Assembly: GCA_026120185.1 (NCBI GenBank)
Contig: JANUWF010003368.1
Span: forward strand, 3,286,001-3,350,000
DNA: 64,000 bases
Reading direction: 5' to 3'
DNA from: Voacanga thouarsii
Lineage: Eukaryota > Streptophyta > Magnoliopsida > Gentianales > Apocynaceae
Position 1 is the first letter of the stretch. Every line of letters starts with the position of its first letter. The translations under genes were made by a program, and so were the position numbers. Shown piece by piece: positions 34,517 through 45,385 of this stretch. Under the pieces are notes generated by a model. That model saw nothing but the letters and a program-made list of their open reading frames with translations. It had not been told where the DNA came from and did no database searches.

Positions 34517-35850
34517 TGATATGGGTAAAATTTATCTATATTTTTCTAATTATTTGAGAGTGTTTTGTGATACATTTATTGTAATAATTAGGTATATTCT
34601 TTCATATTTAATATTTTACCATTAGAAAGGTGTTTTTGACTTTTATTGCAGAAAATGACGAAAAAACATCGAAACCGTCACCGTCAGAATACGGCCGGCG
34701 CCGACCATGACCAACGGAAGTTGGCGCTAGCCCTGAACTGATCTAGAAGAACAGGGGAATTGTCGTCTAAAAAGTAGGACACAACCGGGCTGACCAGCCG
34801 GCGCCAACTCAGCTCTGCCCATGTTGGCGAATTTTCCAATTATGCTCGAATTTGGTAATTTCTCAAAAGTTTTGGTAATTTCCAATCTCCACTCAACCTA
34901 GAACTCTTAGGGAACGAATTTTGGCCTCTTAGAAGCCTATTTAAATAAGAAAAATACAAAACAAATGTGTGAATCTAAGGATCAAAGTGCTAATCACTCA
35001 AAAAAGGAGGAGTTCATCATTCAAAAGGCATTATTCAAGAAGGTTTCCAAAGAGAATATGAGGGCTTGCCTATGAGTTCTTTCTTTTACATTTATTTTCT
35101 TTTTCCAAAATAATGATATAATTAATGTTTCTATTGTAATTTGACATTATTTTTGGGATTCATAATTTCTTGAGTTAGTTTAGTCTTTTTGATCAATTAA
35201 TTATTTATCTTGGGATTTGATTATTTATTTTTATTACGGAGTTGGTTGGTTGATTTTTGTTATTAACTTGCTTGAAAAATTGGTTGATAATGACTTCAAT
35301 TAATTAATTTTATATTTGCTATCGATTACTAGAATATGGATTTATTAACTAATTTCATGTTTAAATCACCTAGAATATAGGAATTTATATGATGGTTGAT
35401 TTTAATGCATCTTTTGAGTAAGACTGGTGAGATGGAATATATCTATTAAGTTACTTAGAAGATAGAGAATCATGAATTGCAAACGAAGTAATTCTAATTT
35501 ATTCCTTCATGATGCCAAGATGATAATTGATTGTGATAATTGCTAAGTAGTTCATGGTCATGTTTTCAAGAATATTTGTCTAATTACATATTCTTCCAAC
35601 CTTGAGTTGTATATATCTTTTCTTCATTTTTCTTTTTATTTTAACACTTTATTTGGTCAGTTAAACAATGAATGAAAAGTGATTAGTATGTACTTGTTCC
35701 TTTGAGGATCAATACTCGTTAATTCCCTATACTATACTTGCAATTAGTATACTTGCTCGTATGCGTATTTTGGGATTAATATTTTAATTAAAACTTGACT
35801 AAGAGACGGATTTAAATTTAATGATTTATATACCCAAAATTTATGCATCA
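34517..35850 (+). mobile_element. 1.33-kb solo LTR of unassigned family
   Basis: TGATATGGG...TATGCATCA with perfect target duplication TCCAT (34512-34516 and 35851-35855). No coding sequence. A GC-rich palindromic patch (GGCCGGCGCCGACC, GTTGGCGCTAGCCC, CCGGCGCCAACTC) sits at about 34692-34815 in otherwise AT-rich DNA. Related in plan to 58834-61172 and 61384-62831. Confidence 0.8.
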
Positions 35851-35894
35851 TCCATTTATATCCATCTTTCATACTTTGATATATATATATAGTT
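35851..35894 (+). repeat. Caulimovirid intergenic region, inverted copy (part 2)
   Basis: ATCCATTTATATCCATC plus a TA tract, the inverse of 39301-39360. Ends at a head-to-head junction with the minus-strand coat protein segment. Confidence 0.7.
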
Positions 35895-36480
35895 CATAAA
35901 GGTCCTGGTAGTTTTAAAAATAGTTTTTCTAGAATTGATTCTTCACAAAAACATCATGCCAATGTAGTATAATAATAATAATCTTGTAAAAACGGTTAAT
36001 AAATTTTCAATTTTTTATAAACAATTGTTCTAATTTTCTAACAACTTCTTCTTGTTGAATTCTACTACCATAACTAGGGTTTTGAGCTGTTAAAATTAAT
36101 TGAATTTTATTTGTAGAATTTTATGGATTTGGTCCTAAAACTAAATTATTTGCCAATTTTAATGAAAATTTTTCTTTATATTTTTTCCAAGCTGCTCTAG
36201 CTGTCTCTCATAAATGGTTTCTAAATAACTATACATTTCTTCTGCTGTATGATCAAAAAATTGTTGAATATAATGTTATATTATTAAATATTTCCAAGTG
36301 TCTATTATTCCTTCCCACAATTGTGGGTCATGGGCTGCTAAATTTAACATTCTATCATTATCTATTGTTTCTAGAGGTTGTCTTTTTCCTTTAGGTGCTA
36401 TTTCTGACTGCATTTCTCTATAATCACTACATGTCATTCTAGGTAAATTTCCTGGGCCATAATGTCAACAACTTGTTATG
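35895..36480 (-). pseudogene. Endogenous caulimovirid coat protein, truncated
   Basis: Minus-strand translation shows a caulimovirid capsid region: an ETIDNDRML block, LWEGIIDTWKYL, a FFDHTAEEMYSYLE block, QQEEVVRKLEQL, and at the far end a LPGP motif. Frames shift several times and stops are frequent. The copy ends before the Cys-His knuckle expected downstream, at the inverted junction near 35894. The protein would be the virion subunit precursor. Genus is not assigned. Confidence 0.72.
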
Positions 36481-36512
36481 GTGATACTGGCTATGGAGGA
36501 AGATAAGGATTA

Positions 36513-36764
36513 CTAGATGCGGTAGTGGGAGAAGCAGTATTTATATTCTACACATTTATTATTTTCTTTTTCTATATTTTCAATATATTGTTCTACTTTT
36601 ACTCTTATATTTCTATCCATATCATAATACAAATATTCAGTATCAGTTATTTGTTCCTTTCGTTCTAATTTTGTTTCTAACCTCATTAAATCTTCTTCTG
36701 ATAATTCTAAACCTAATTCTTTAGAATATATTATTCTATTTCTGTTTCCATAATTTCTATACAA
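36513..36764 (-). pseudogene. Caulimovirid ORF segment between MP and CP
   Basis: An 83-codon open segment, acidic and charged (LELSEEDLMRLETKLERKEQ), lying between the movement protein and the coat protein block and in a different frame from the former. It is probably the acidic N-terminal part of the coat protein precursor. Not independently identified. Confidence 0.5.
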
Positions 36765-36778
36765 ACATTTTCTATTCC

Positions 36779-37570
36779 TTACCTCAAAGATTTTGTATCT
36801 TCATGTTCTTCTGTTTTTACATTTGTATTGGAATAATTTAAAAATCTAACAATAGTTTCTCTTCTATTATTTGGATATATTACACTATCTCTGGGTACTA
36901 AAGGAGTATCCGATTCTAAAAATTTGCTAAGGTTCCATTCTTCCCCTACTAGAATTTTTGGATTAACTTTTATTGGTTTTATTAATTGAATTCCTTTACT
37001 AGCCATAACTTCTATAATAGGTTTTATTTATAATTTATAGTTTGTTCTAGATCCATTGGTTAATCTTCCTATAAATCCTAAGTTTATGATTAAATTTTCT
37101 CCACTAAAATCTTCATAACCCTTAGTTTGGGTGTCTATTTCTATATTTTTAGCTAAATCTTCTATGGTTATTAAAAAATTTAGACCACAATAAAAGATTC
37201 CTCTATTTTCATTCATGTTTACTTCTATAGTTGCTATGAGTGCTTTTTTAACATCTTTCCACCTTTTATCTAATATTGTTAATAAAACTTTAGTTCCTAA
37301 TCCAAATCTCGCTAAACCTTTAATTCCTATTACTATCAATCCTAAATGCATAAAAGTATATGTGTTTTTCAAATTTGTAAAATTTTCATCAGTGACTAAT
37401 TTGAGTGTTCTAGGTTCTGTAGTTATTGGCAAAGGTTCTTCTCTATTAAATCTAAATAAACCTATATGAGATTGTAACCAACCTACTTGATATAATCTTC
37501 TAAGATTTAATAAATATATATTATGATTTCTATAAATTTTGACATCTTTATTCACATCTATAACTTCTTC
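36779..37570 (-). pseudogene. Endogenous caulimovirid movement protein
   Basis: Two open segments (37028-37555 and 36779-37006) make up a 30K-superfamily-type movement protein. Visible are a YQVGWLQSHIGLFRF block, HLGLIVIGIKGLARFGLGTK, LLTILDKRW and GIFYCGLNF in the first, and a PLVPRDSVIYPNNR block in the second. A stop or frame break near 37010-37028 separates them. Such proteins enlarge plasmodesmata for cell-to-cell spread. Upstream the frame degenerates. Identification is by motif pattern and position between leader and coat protein. Confidence 0.72.
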
Positions 37571-39115
37571 TAACTAAATTTGTCTATTTTCTAGATTGCC
37601 TAATTCTTCATAGAATGGATGTTTCTATACTAATATTTTCATTTAAAGTCCTACTGGGTGTTGAAAATGATAATCGCCTCATAATTTCTATAAATTACTT
37701 GTTTTTTCACTACTTGAATTTTCTAAAGATAAATATCTAAATTTATAGGTTATTTATTTTTTCTATTTTCTGTCTACTGGAATTCTATTGAATTTATCTG
37801 TAAGTTTATCTATCTTTTTTTCTAGGCTTAAGGCTGCTAATCTTTTTTCTATAATTTCTAATTTTTCACATATTTTAATTAATAATGCTATTTGGATATT
37901 ATTTTGTTTTGGGTATATTTTATCTGAATTTGATGTTCCTAAATAATCAGTAAAGCTTAAAGATTTTGGATGATACTTTTTTAGTTATATAAGGCACTTT
38001 TTATAATCTAGATTATTTTCTAAAGACATTAACTAAGAATAATTTTTCTATATTATTTAATATTTTTTTTATTTCTAGATAAGACTTTTCTGTTTCCTGG
38101 GAATGTTTTTCAAAATTGACTACTATTTCTTTACAATGACTAGTTTCTTCTTTTAAATATTCTAAGTGTTTTACTCTTCTTATTATAGTATTGTTTTATT
38201 CTTTAATATATTCTAAATTTTTTGCTAATTGTTCTAATCTTTTATTTTTGTCTTTAATATGTTTTAATATAATTTCCCAAATATTACAAATTTTCTTCTC
38301 TTGGGCCTCTAATCTTTCTCCAAAACTAATTACTAAATCTATAAGACTATTACACTGCTGATTATCACCATGTAAACCATATGAATATTGAGAAGGAAAA
38401 TAACAATTACGTCTATGTTTACTACCATAAATTGTGTTCTTAGTTTTTCCTACTAATTTAATATTTAAATATTCTATTTTTCTAATATCTGTCATACACT
38501 AAGCTAAATTTAATATTTCTAATCTTTTTATTAACAAGCTGTTTTCTACAGTGAGATTGTATATTCTATTACTTATATGGAAGAAATGAAATGAAAAAGG
38601 ATCAATAAAAACAAGCAAGCGAGAATACCGTTTAATAAAATTTTTGTTAATTTTTGTTCTATTCCTTAAATGGTAAACACACAATATAAATACTACAAAT
38701 TCGAAGCAAAGCTTAATAATTTTAATTGTTCATAAAAATCTACAAGTTCTAATTGCAGAATATAAAGAGAATAAATATACAACGTAATATTGGGAGAATA
38801 AGGATCAGTAATTTTAAGCAAATATTTGTATATCTTAATAAGTTTCAATGTACTTTTTAATTGTACTTTCAAATCATTTAAACAAAGCATGAGTATCTAT
38901 TTTTATACAGAATTGAGTAATTTTAACTGTTCACAAATATCTGTAATTTCTAACTTTAATTGATACAATTGGTAATTATAATAGCCAACTTCTATTGAAT
39001 TTAATTTTATAGTACAAAGCCCAAATTTATAAATTCTAACAAATTTTAATTTATTTTTTAGAAAATATAAACAAATCAAAAAAAGTAAATAGGCTGTATG
39101 AATTCAAAAGAAGAA
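37571..39115 (-). other. Caulimovirid leader with short decayed ORFs
   Basis: Very AT-rich. Short minus-strand open segments at 38196-38495, 38499-38684 and 38693-38890; the first is charged with a coiled-coil-like C-terminus (KHIKDKNKRLEQLAKNLEY). The position between primer site and movement protein fits the small 5' ORFs of caulimovirids. No homology is claimed for the individual ORFs. Confidence 0.5.
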
Positions 39116-39131
39116 CATGGCTTTGATACCA
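39116..39131 (-). promoter_or_regulatory. Pararetroviral tRNA-Met primer site
   Basis: Minus-strand TGGTATCAAAGCCATG, a one-mismatch match to the initiator tRNA-Met primer site that marks position 1 of caulimovirid genomes. Confidence 0.75.
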
Positions 39132-39860
39132 AATTTAAGGGGGGTGCCTTTTTGGAATAGCTAAAATAGTACTCCTTATGTGCTATAGGAAAAGAAGACA
39201 AACACTAGTGCTTGATGGATAGGACATAGGACATAGGTTTTGGAAAAAGTAGTAAGTAGCAAAGATATATGCATATATGTTTTGTAAAAAAGTTATGAAC
39301 TATATATATATATATATATATATATGTCAAAGTACAAAAGATGGATATAAATGGATCAAGCACTACAAAATGAAAAAAGCACTTAAGAAAGACTACTTAA
39401 CGTGGGGTCTCACAGACCCTCTTTTTTTTTTTTTTTTTAATTCCCAAAAGGGTTGTAAATCAAATTTTAGCTTTTATTTCAAAATATCTTTGCTAAAGTA
39501 AGTCTTTTTTAGCTTCGTTAATATACAATAAATAAGACCACGGAGGGTATCATGTGATTTTACAAAATTTAAATTCTATAATATCATGATAAGCGTAACA
39601 TTGTTCAATAATTTCTAAGGAATCACTGTTCTTTTGAAGTAATTATATGTACCAGGGGTAATTAATTCTTGTAAGACGTAATAATAACGGGCTGATTCAG
39701 AGACCATATAGGATTACTAAGGAATAAGAAAAGAGTTTTTAGAGTCCTACCCAATAGTATTTTCACTTATCCTTTCATTCACCAGAATGGCTCACGCTTC
39801 TTTCCCTAATATGCCTTTCACACATTTCTGATGGCTTTTCGGCTAAACGGGTATTTTAGC
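39132..39860 (-). repeat. Caulimovirid intergenic region, complete copy
   Basis: Contains a (TA)n tract at 39301-39324, GGGTCTCACAGACCC (39404-39418), and sequence shared with 42540-43319 (same orientation) and with 34092-34516 (inverted). This is where the pregenomic promoter and polyadenylation signals of such viruses lie; no element was pinpointed. Confidence 0.7.
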
Positions 39861-41808
39861 TCTTTTGCCTATAGCTACTAAAGATGTGCAGTGAATAACT
39901 CTTAGTGGTTCTTTCTTACTCTTTTTATTTCCATTAGTTACTGGTAATTTAGAAACTAAACATGACTATTGAAACAAGTGTTTGCAAAGTGGACATTTAT
40001 TCATAGTAGTGAGGGTTGCTCACTAAAAAAGTTACAGGTTCTATCAGACTATTTCTATTGCATGGGTTTTTGAATCTACCTTTCTAGTTTGCACAAGGTT
40101 TTAGCATGTGTTTTCACATTTGTTTTTTGCATCTATCTGCCTCGTACTTAACATTCCCGAGACTGAGGTTTTTATACAAAAAAAATTCTAGGTCCTAGAT
40201 GTACACCAGGGCTTGTTATAGATGTAACAACTCAAAAGCAAAAAATAATTTCATATCCTTGCAAATGTCCTTGTTGTAGAGTTAGTTGCACAAACCTTTC
40301 ATGGGAATCTTTTCCTTTTGTCTTCATATATGAGGGGATGAATAGATGGTTGGCCGGTAGCAGTTTTTTTATCTTTTAACATATCTTCATCAGATTCACT
40401 TCCACATATTTCAGTTCTAGATCCTTCTTCTTCTTCTTTTTGTAGCTTCTATTCATAAAGATACAGATAATAGTGCCAAATGTTTGGAAATTTTATCTTG
40501 GTCTCAAATTCTACTTCAGCCAAAAAATATTGGTGTTGTACATATATTTTCTGCAGACATGTGACATCTTTGTCATCTTTTCATGATTTTGTCATGCTTA
40601 AAGGCAAGAGTTTTCAGTCTCCAATGTCTTAGTTGTCTTGCAATGCTTTTAGAGCAAATCTTTTTTCCGATAATCTGGATTCTATATTAATTGGTAAATC
40701 TCTTGTTGAAGTGATTCAGATACGATGAATTGAAGGAATGATTTCAAGGCCATCCCATTCTGGTGGGGTTGAGCTGATTTCGACTTTTACAATAGGTCAT
40801 GCTATTTCAAATTCTTTCAAAATTGCAAGGGCTAGTTGTTTTGCAACAATATTTGTTTGTTCCAAAATTGTAAAGATAACTTGGTTAAGGCATCCATAGT
40901 CCAGAAGCATCCGTAGTGTGACTGGAAACACTTCTCCATTTTGGAGGGTTAACTCAAAATTTCTAAAATATGCTAAGTTGATATTAGCTGTTAATATTAA
41001 ATATTCTAATTGATAGCTACATGTGATAAAATCAAAAGTATATGCTGTACAATTGGGTTGGCAAATTTTACAACTGTCAGGCTTACACTCTTTTGTAGGA
41101 TGTTTACAATATACATGATGAAGAGTTAGATGAGGTTCTGTAATATTTTTAAGCCATTCTTGTAAAAGAGTAATTTTTTCTAGAAATTTATCCTAATTTT
41201 TTAAAGAAATTATTTCTATAATATAATCTAGAAACCTTGTTAAAAGTTGTTGTGCTTTAAAAAATATTCGAGGTACTAAAAATTCAAAAGGCCTGGTCTC
41301 TCTTCTGGATTTTTTGGAATAAAAACAACTTTTGATTCTTGGCTTTGAAAATTTTCCAGCTGAGTTGTTAGCCACACAATATCTTCATTTTGAGAAGAAA
41401 TTATGCTAGTGTACAACTTATACTGTTGTCGCAATGAGAATTAATATCCTCATTGTAAGACCTGCACTTGTCATTTAATAGTTTAAATTTTCTACTTAAA
41501 GCATCACAGTGTTTACAAAATTGTAAATTTTGTAAAGTACTAGTGCTAGGTATGTTTGTGATTTGTAAGGAAGATTTATGCATATTATTTCTACAATCTG
41601 GGTCAATGAAAAAATTAATACCAAGTCTATTTTTAGCAAATTCTAATGCTTCAAAAAGATTTCTAAAACCTTTATCTATATGATTTTTAAAATTATTAAT
41701 ACATTCCATCACAGAGGTCCATTTAGAGTAAATACCTGGTTGGTGACCTTGTGTTACTACGTAATAGGAATAACTCTGTTTTGGCAAATTACTCAAATAA
41801 AATGCCAA
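39861..41808 (-). pseudogene. Caulimovirid viroplasmin-type ORF
   Basis: Downstream of RNase H on the minus strand. The N-terminal part (41808-41401) has YYVVTQGHQPGIYSKW, the Cauli_VI / RNase H1 N-terminal fold that marks viroplasmin (TAV-like) proteins. A basic segment follows (41375-41193), then a cysteine cluster (CKHPTKECKPDSCKICQPNC, about 41095-41035) and a long partly open stretch to about 40700. The lower part to 39861 has only scattered coding signal. Several stops. In caulimovirids such proteins form inclusion bodies and promote reinitiation; that role here is inferred from the domain. Confidence 0.65.
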
Positions 41809-41829
41809 GGCATGTAAACATTTTATCTT

Positions 41830-42425
41830 TTAGCTTGCATTTTGTGCATTCCAAAGATTGTCTAAAAATGTTTGGTGGATATCTTCTAAGTTACTTTCTA
41901 CTGAAGTTCTAAAATGGAAATTTGTTCCTTTAGGATACTTGGTGAGCTCCCATTGGTCTATCTTTATATTATTTTTGCTGAGATCCATTTGTAAAGTTAC
42001 ACAAGATGTGTTAGTAGTCTTAACAAATAATCTGCAATTTTATTCTCATTTCCTTTAATATGTTCAAAAGTAATTTTATATCCATTATTAGTAAGTTTAT
42101 CTAAGAAATTTAACTATCTTCTTTGAGAACTGTGTTTTTCATTTTCCTTGCTAATAAATTTTACGATTGTCTCACAATCAGTTTTAAGTGTAAATTCTAG
42201 TTTATTTAATATGAATAATCTAAAACTATGTAAGGCATAACAAATTGCTAATATTTTTGCATCAATACTGCTAATATTTCATTTTTCTCTATATTTACCA
42301 CTACTATATCTACAAATTTGTTCTTCTAATTTATTACTATATTTATGAGGTTTAGATTTTAAAATGGCTCCCCATCCTTTGTCGCAACCATCTGTTTCTA
42401 TAATTAAATAATCACTATCCAAAGC
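41830..42425 (-). pseudogene. Caulimovirid RNase H domain
   Basis: Minus-strand RNase H: DSDYLIIETDG with the first catalytic Asp (about 42400), GWGAILKSKPHKYS, a SSIDAKILAICYAL block where the catalytic Glu position appears as Lys, LKTDCETIVKFI, and GNENKIADYLLRL with the last Asp. At least two stops. The reverse transcriptase that should precede it is absent: at about 42425 the sequence switches abruptly to leader/intergenic sequence matching 39018 onward. Confidence 0.75.
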
Positions 42426-42568
42426 CCAAATTTATAAATTCTAACGAATTTTGCTTTAATTTTTAGAAAATATAAACAAATAAGAAAAAGTAAATAGGCT
42501 GTACAAATTCAAAAGAAGAACATGGCTCTGATACCAAATTTAAAGGAGTGCCATTTTGGAGCTAAACT

Positions 42569-42619
<51 letters not shown>

Positions 42620-43319
42620 ATAATATATATGTATATGTACTTTATATGGCTTTCAAGCAATAATACCAAAACAATAGCAACAAGAAAAAGGCTATGGGAA
42701 ATATATGGAAACTAGAAGACAAAGGACAAGCATGATACACACACACTAAAGGACAAAAGTACAACATATAGATATAGAAATAAAAACAACAAAACCATCT
42801 ATATGTAGCAAGGTATGAAGGATGGAGTATGAATGATATAAGTAATAGAAAATGGATCAAGCACTATAAAAGTGAAACTAACCAACGTGGGGTAAAGAAT
42901 TACCCCCCCCTTTTTTTAAAGATTATAATATTCTATGTCCAAAAAGGTTTTAGAATATATATTAGTTTTTATTTCAAAATATCTATGCCAAATCAAGTCT
43001 TTTTTTAGCTTGGGTAATATATTATAAATAAGGCCACGGATGGTATCGTGTGATTTTACAAAGTTCAAATTATATAATATCAAGATAAGCGTAACATTGT
43101 TCAATAGTTTCTAATGAGTCTACCATTCTTTTGAAGTAATTAGGTACCAGGGATAATTAATTCTTGTAGATCATAATAATAACAGGCTAATTTAGAGACC
43201 ATATAAGATTACTAAGGAATAAGAAAAGAGTTTTTGGAGTCCTACCTAATAGTATTTTCACTTATTCTGTCATTTACCAGGATGGCTCTCACTTTTTCTC
43301 CTGATATACCTTTCACGCC
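42426..43319 (-). repeat. Caulimovirid leader/intergenic copy
   Basis: Second copy, same orientation as 39018-39850. The primer site TGGTATCAGAGCCATG (minus strand of 42521-42536) matches exactly. A (TA)n tract lies at 42571-42616. It is interrupted at 43320 by the gypsy element and resumes at 51018-51063. Confidence 0.78.
42521..42536 (-). promoter_or_regulatory. Pararetroviral tRNA-Met primer site (second copy)
   Basis: Minus-strand TGGTATCAGAGCCATG, the unmutated form of the site at 39116-39131. Confidence 0.8.
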
Positions 43320-44321
43320 TGATATGAATTCTTGGTGGCTTTTCTGGGTATTATGGGTGTTTTAGTTAGCTAACTGTTCAATTCAAACAATGGGACCTAA
43401 AACAGTGATTTTTCTTGTGACAGAAGGAAAAAGTAACCTAACAACCTACACTTTTTCAAACCCTTGAAGAACAAAGCCTCAAAGACCCTCAAGACAAGTA
43501 GATAGTTCTGCTATAATCTCACCCCAATATCCTTGAAGCAATAAAGGTAAACAAGAACAAATAGAATAGAGAAAATAGGCACCCAAATATTGGATTTCAA
43601 ACAAACCTTAGAAGAACAAAGCAACTAAGACCCATTCAAAGAAACAATATTGGATTATCCAAAAGATTTATAGACTCTTACAAAAGGAGGACTAACCCTT
43701 TAGCTTGGTCTTGAACAAGATGAACAAGGAGGATATGGTCTCTCAAGATTCTCTTCTCAAATTTGAATTAAAGTGAAGTGTATTGTCTTGTCAAATCACT
43801 TAAGGTGTTATTTATACTATCCTAACCCTAGCTAAATAATCCGAAGTTCTATTATAGTTTAGGGTCATAATAAGTCTTTTTAAGCAATTAAAAGTGAAGA
43901 AAATCGGAGAAAAATATTAAAACGCGGAACAGTCGACGGCTGCCCAGGGGAAGCCGGTGCCGGTTTGGACATCACAGCCGGCACCGGTTTGGTTCTGTTT
44001 TTGGGCCGGTTCATGTTGTGCTTGAGGTGTGGTTGGACAGAATGGAGCTGGCGCCGGTTTGGCTGCATGGAGTCGGCGCCGGCTGTCCTCTAAAAAGCCT
44101 CATTTGGTCAAGTTTCGTCCTCTTTTGCTGTTGGTTTGAGTTCTTGTTGGGGTCCTTCGTGGATGGTCATCAACACGTACTCTTGGCTAGCTTCCTCAAC
44201 CTTCCAATCCTCTTTCATCTTCAAGCATGGTTTGATGACCAATTGAAAATCATCTTGAAGCTTCTTGGTCCTAACTCTTATCATCGGTCCTTGTCCTCCA
44301 TGATGAAGTGAAGTCTCATCA
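43320..44321 (-). repeat. 3' LTR of gypsy element
   Basis: 1002 bp. It carries a GC-rich patch (43920-44095) with repeated GGCGCCGG / GCCGGCACCGG words, longer than in the 5' LTR. Confidence 0.92.
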
Positions 44322-45385
44322 TCTCCCCCTCCTTGAAAAGGATTCGTCTTCGAATCATCGCCATCAACTACATCAAAGGGAGAGAGGTCACTAACATTAA
44401 AGGTGGCACTAACATGATACTCACCGGGTAGATCTATCTTATAAACATTATCTCCAACTTTGGCAAAAACTTGAAATGGTCCATCCCCTCTTGGGTCTAG
44501 TTTGCTCCGTCGTTGTGTGCGGAATCTCTCCTTACGAAGGTGCACCCATACCCAATCTCCCGGCTTAAATGTCACCTTTTTCCTTCCTTAATTGCGCTTA
44601 TGGGCGATTTCTTCGTTACATTTTGCAATGATTTCTTTCACCTTCTTATAGAGTGCTTTCACCATTTCCGCATTTTTAGCTCCATCGAGGTTCAACCATT
44701 CACCTATAGGCAAAGGAACCAAATCTAAAGAAGTTAGAGGATTAAAGCCATATATAATTTCAAAAAGAGAATAAGAAGTGGTAGAGTGAATAGCCATATT
44801 GTAAGCAAACTTAATGTGAGGCAAGCACTCCTCCCAATTTTTCAAGTGCTTCTTGATTATGGTCCGCAAGAGCTGGGTGAGCGTTCGGTTGACCACTTCC
44901 GTTTGTCTGTCCGTTTGGGGATGACCAGCTGTGGAAAACAAAAGATTAATATCAAGTTTGTTCCATAATACTCTCCAAAAGTGGCTAAGGAATTTAGTAT
45001 CCCTATCCGAAATAATAGTCCTTGGAATCCCATGCATTCTCACCACTTCCTTAAAGAATAAATCTGCAATATAGAATGCATCATTAGTCTTGGAATAAGC
45101 TACAAAATGAGCCATTTTAGAGAAATGATCAACAATTACAAATATGGAATCCTTACCCCCCTTAAATCTAGGCAATCCTAAGATGAAATCCATTGATATA
45201 TCAACCCAAGGCACATTAGGTGTGGGCAAAGGAGTATAAAGACCACGTGGAAGAGATCTAGGCTTAGCTCTCCTACAGGTAATGCATTGAGAACAATGTC
45301 TCTCCACATCCTTTCTCATTTTTGGTCAAAAGAAATGTTCCTTGAGGATGCCTAAGGTTTTTGTAACATCAAAATGCCCCATTAA
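44108..45385 (-). pseudogene. Gypsy integrase and pol C-terminus
   Basis: Minus strand. Integrase with zinc-binding CSQCITC (about 45270), a [14 protein letters not shown] block, [14 protein letters not shown] (first catalytic Asp), [13 protein letters not shown] (second Asp), an Asn-rich [13 protein letters not shown] segment with the catalytic Glu, and [14 protein letters not shown]. The open segment 45319-44588 is followed, after one stop (about 44587), by 44575-44108 with KPGDWVWVHLRKERF, GDGPFQV and ATFNVSDLSPF. No chromodomain is seen. The last open segment runs through the polypurine tract and about 210 nt into the 3' LTR. A frameshift near 45385 separates it from RNase H. Confidence 0.9.
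44322..44336 (-). promoter_or_regulatory. Polypurine tract of gypsy element
   Basis: Minus-strand TCAAGGAGGGGGAGA adjoining the 3' LTR; it is also read as coding sequence (QGGGDD) by pol. Confidence 0.85.
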
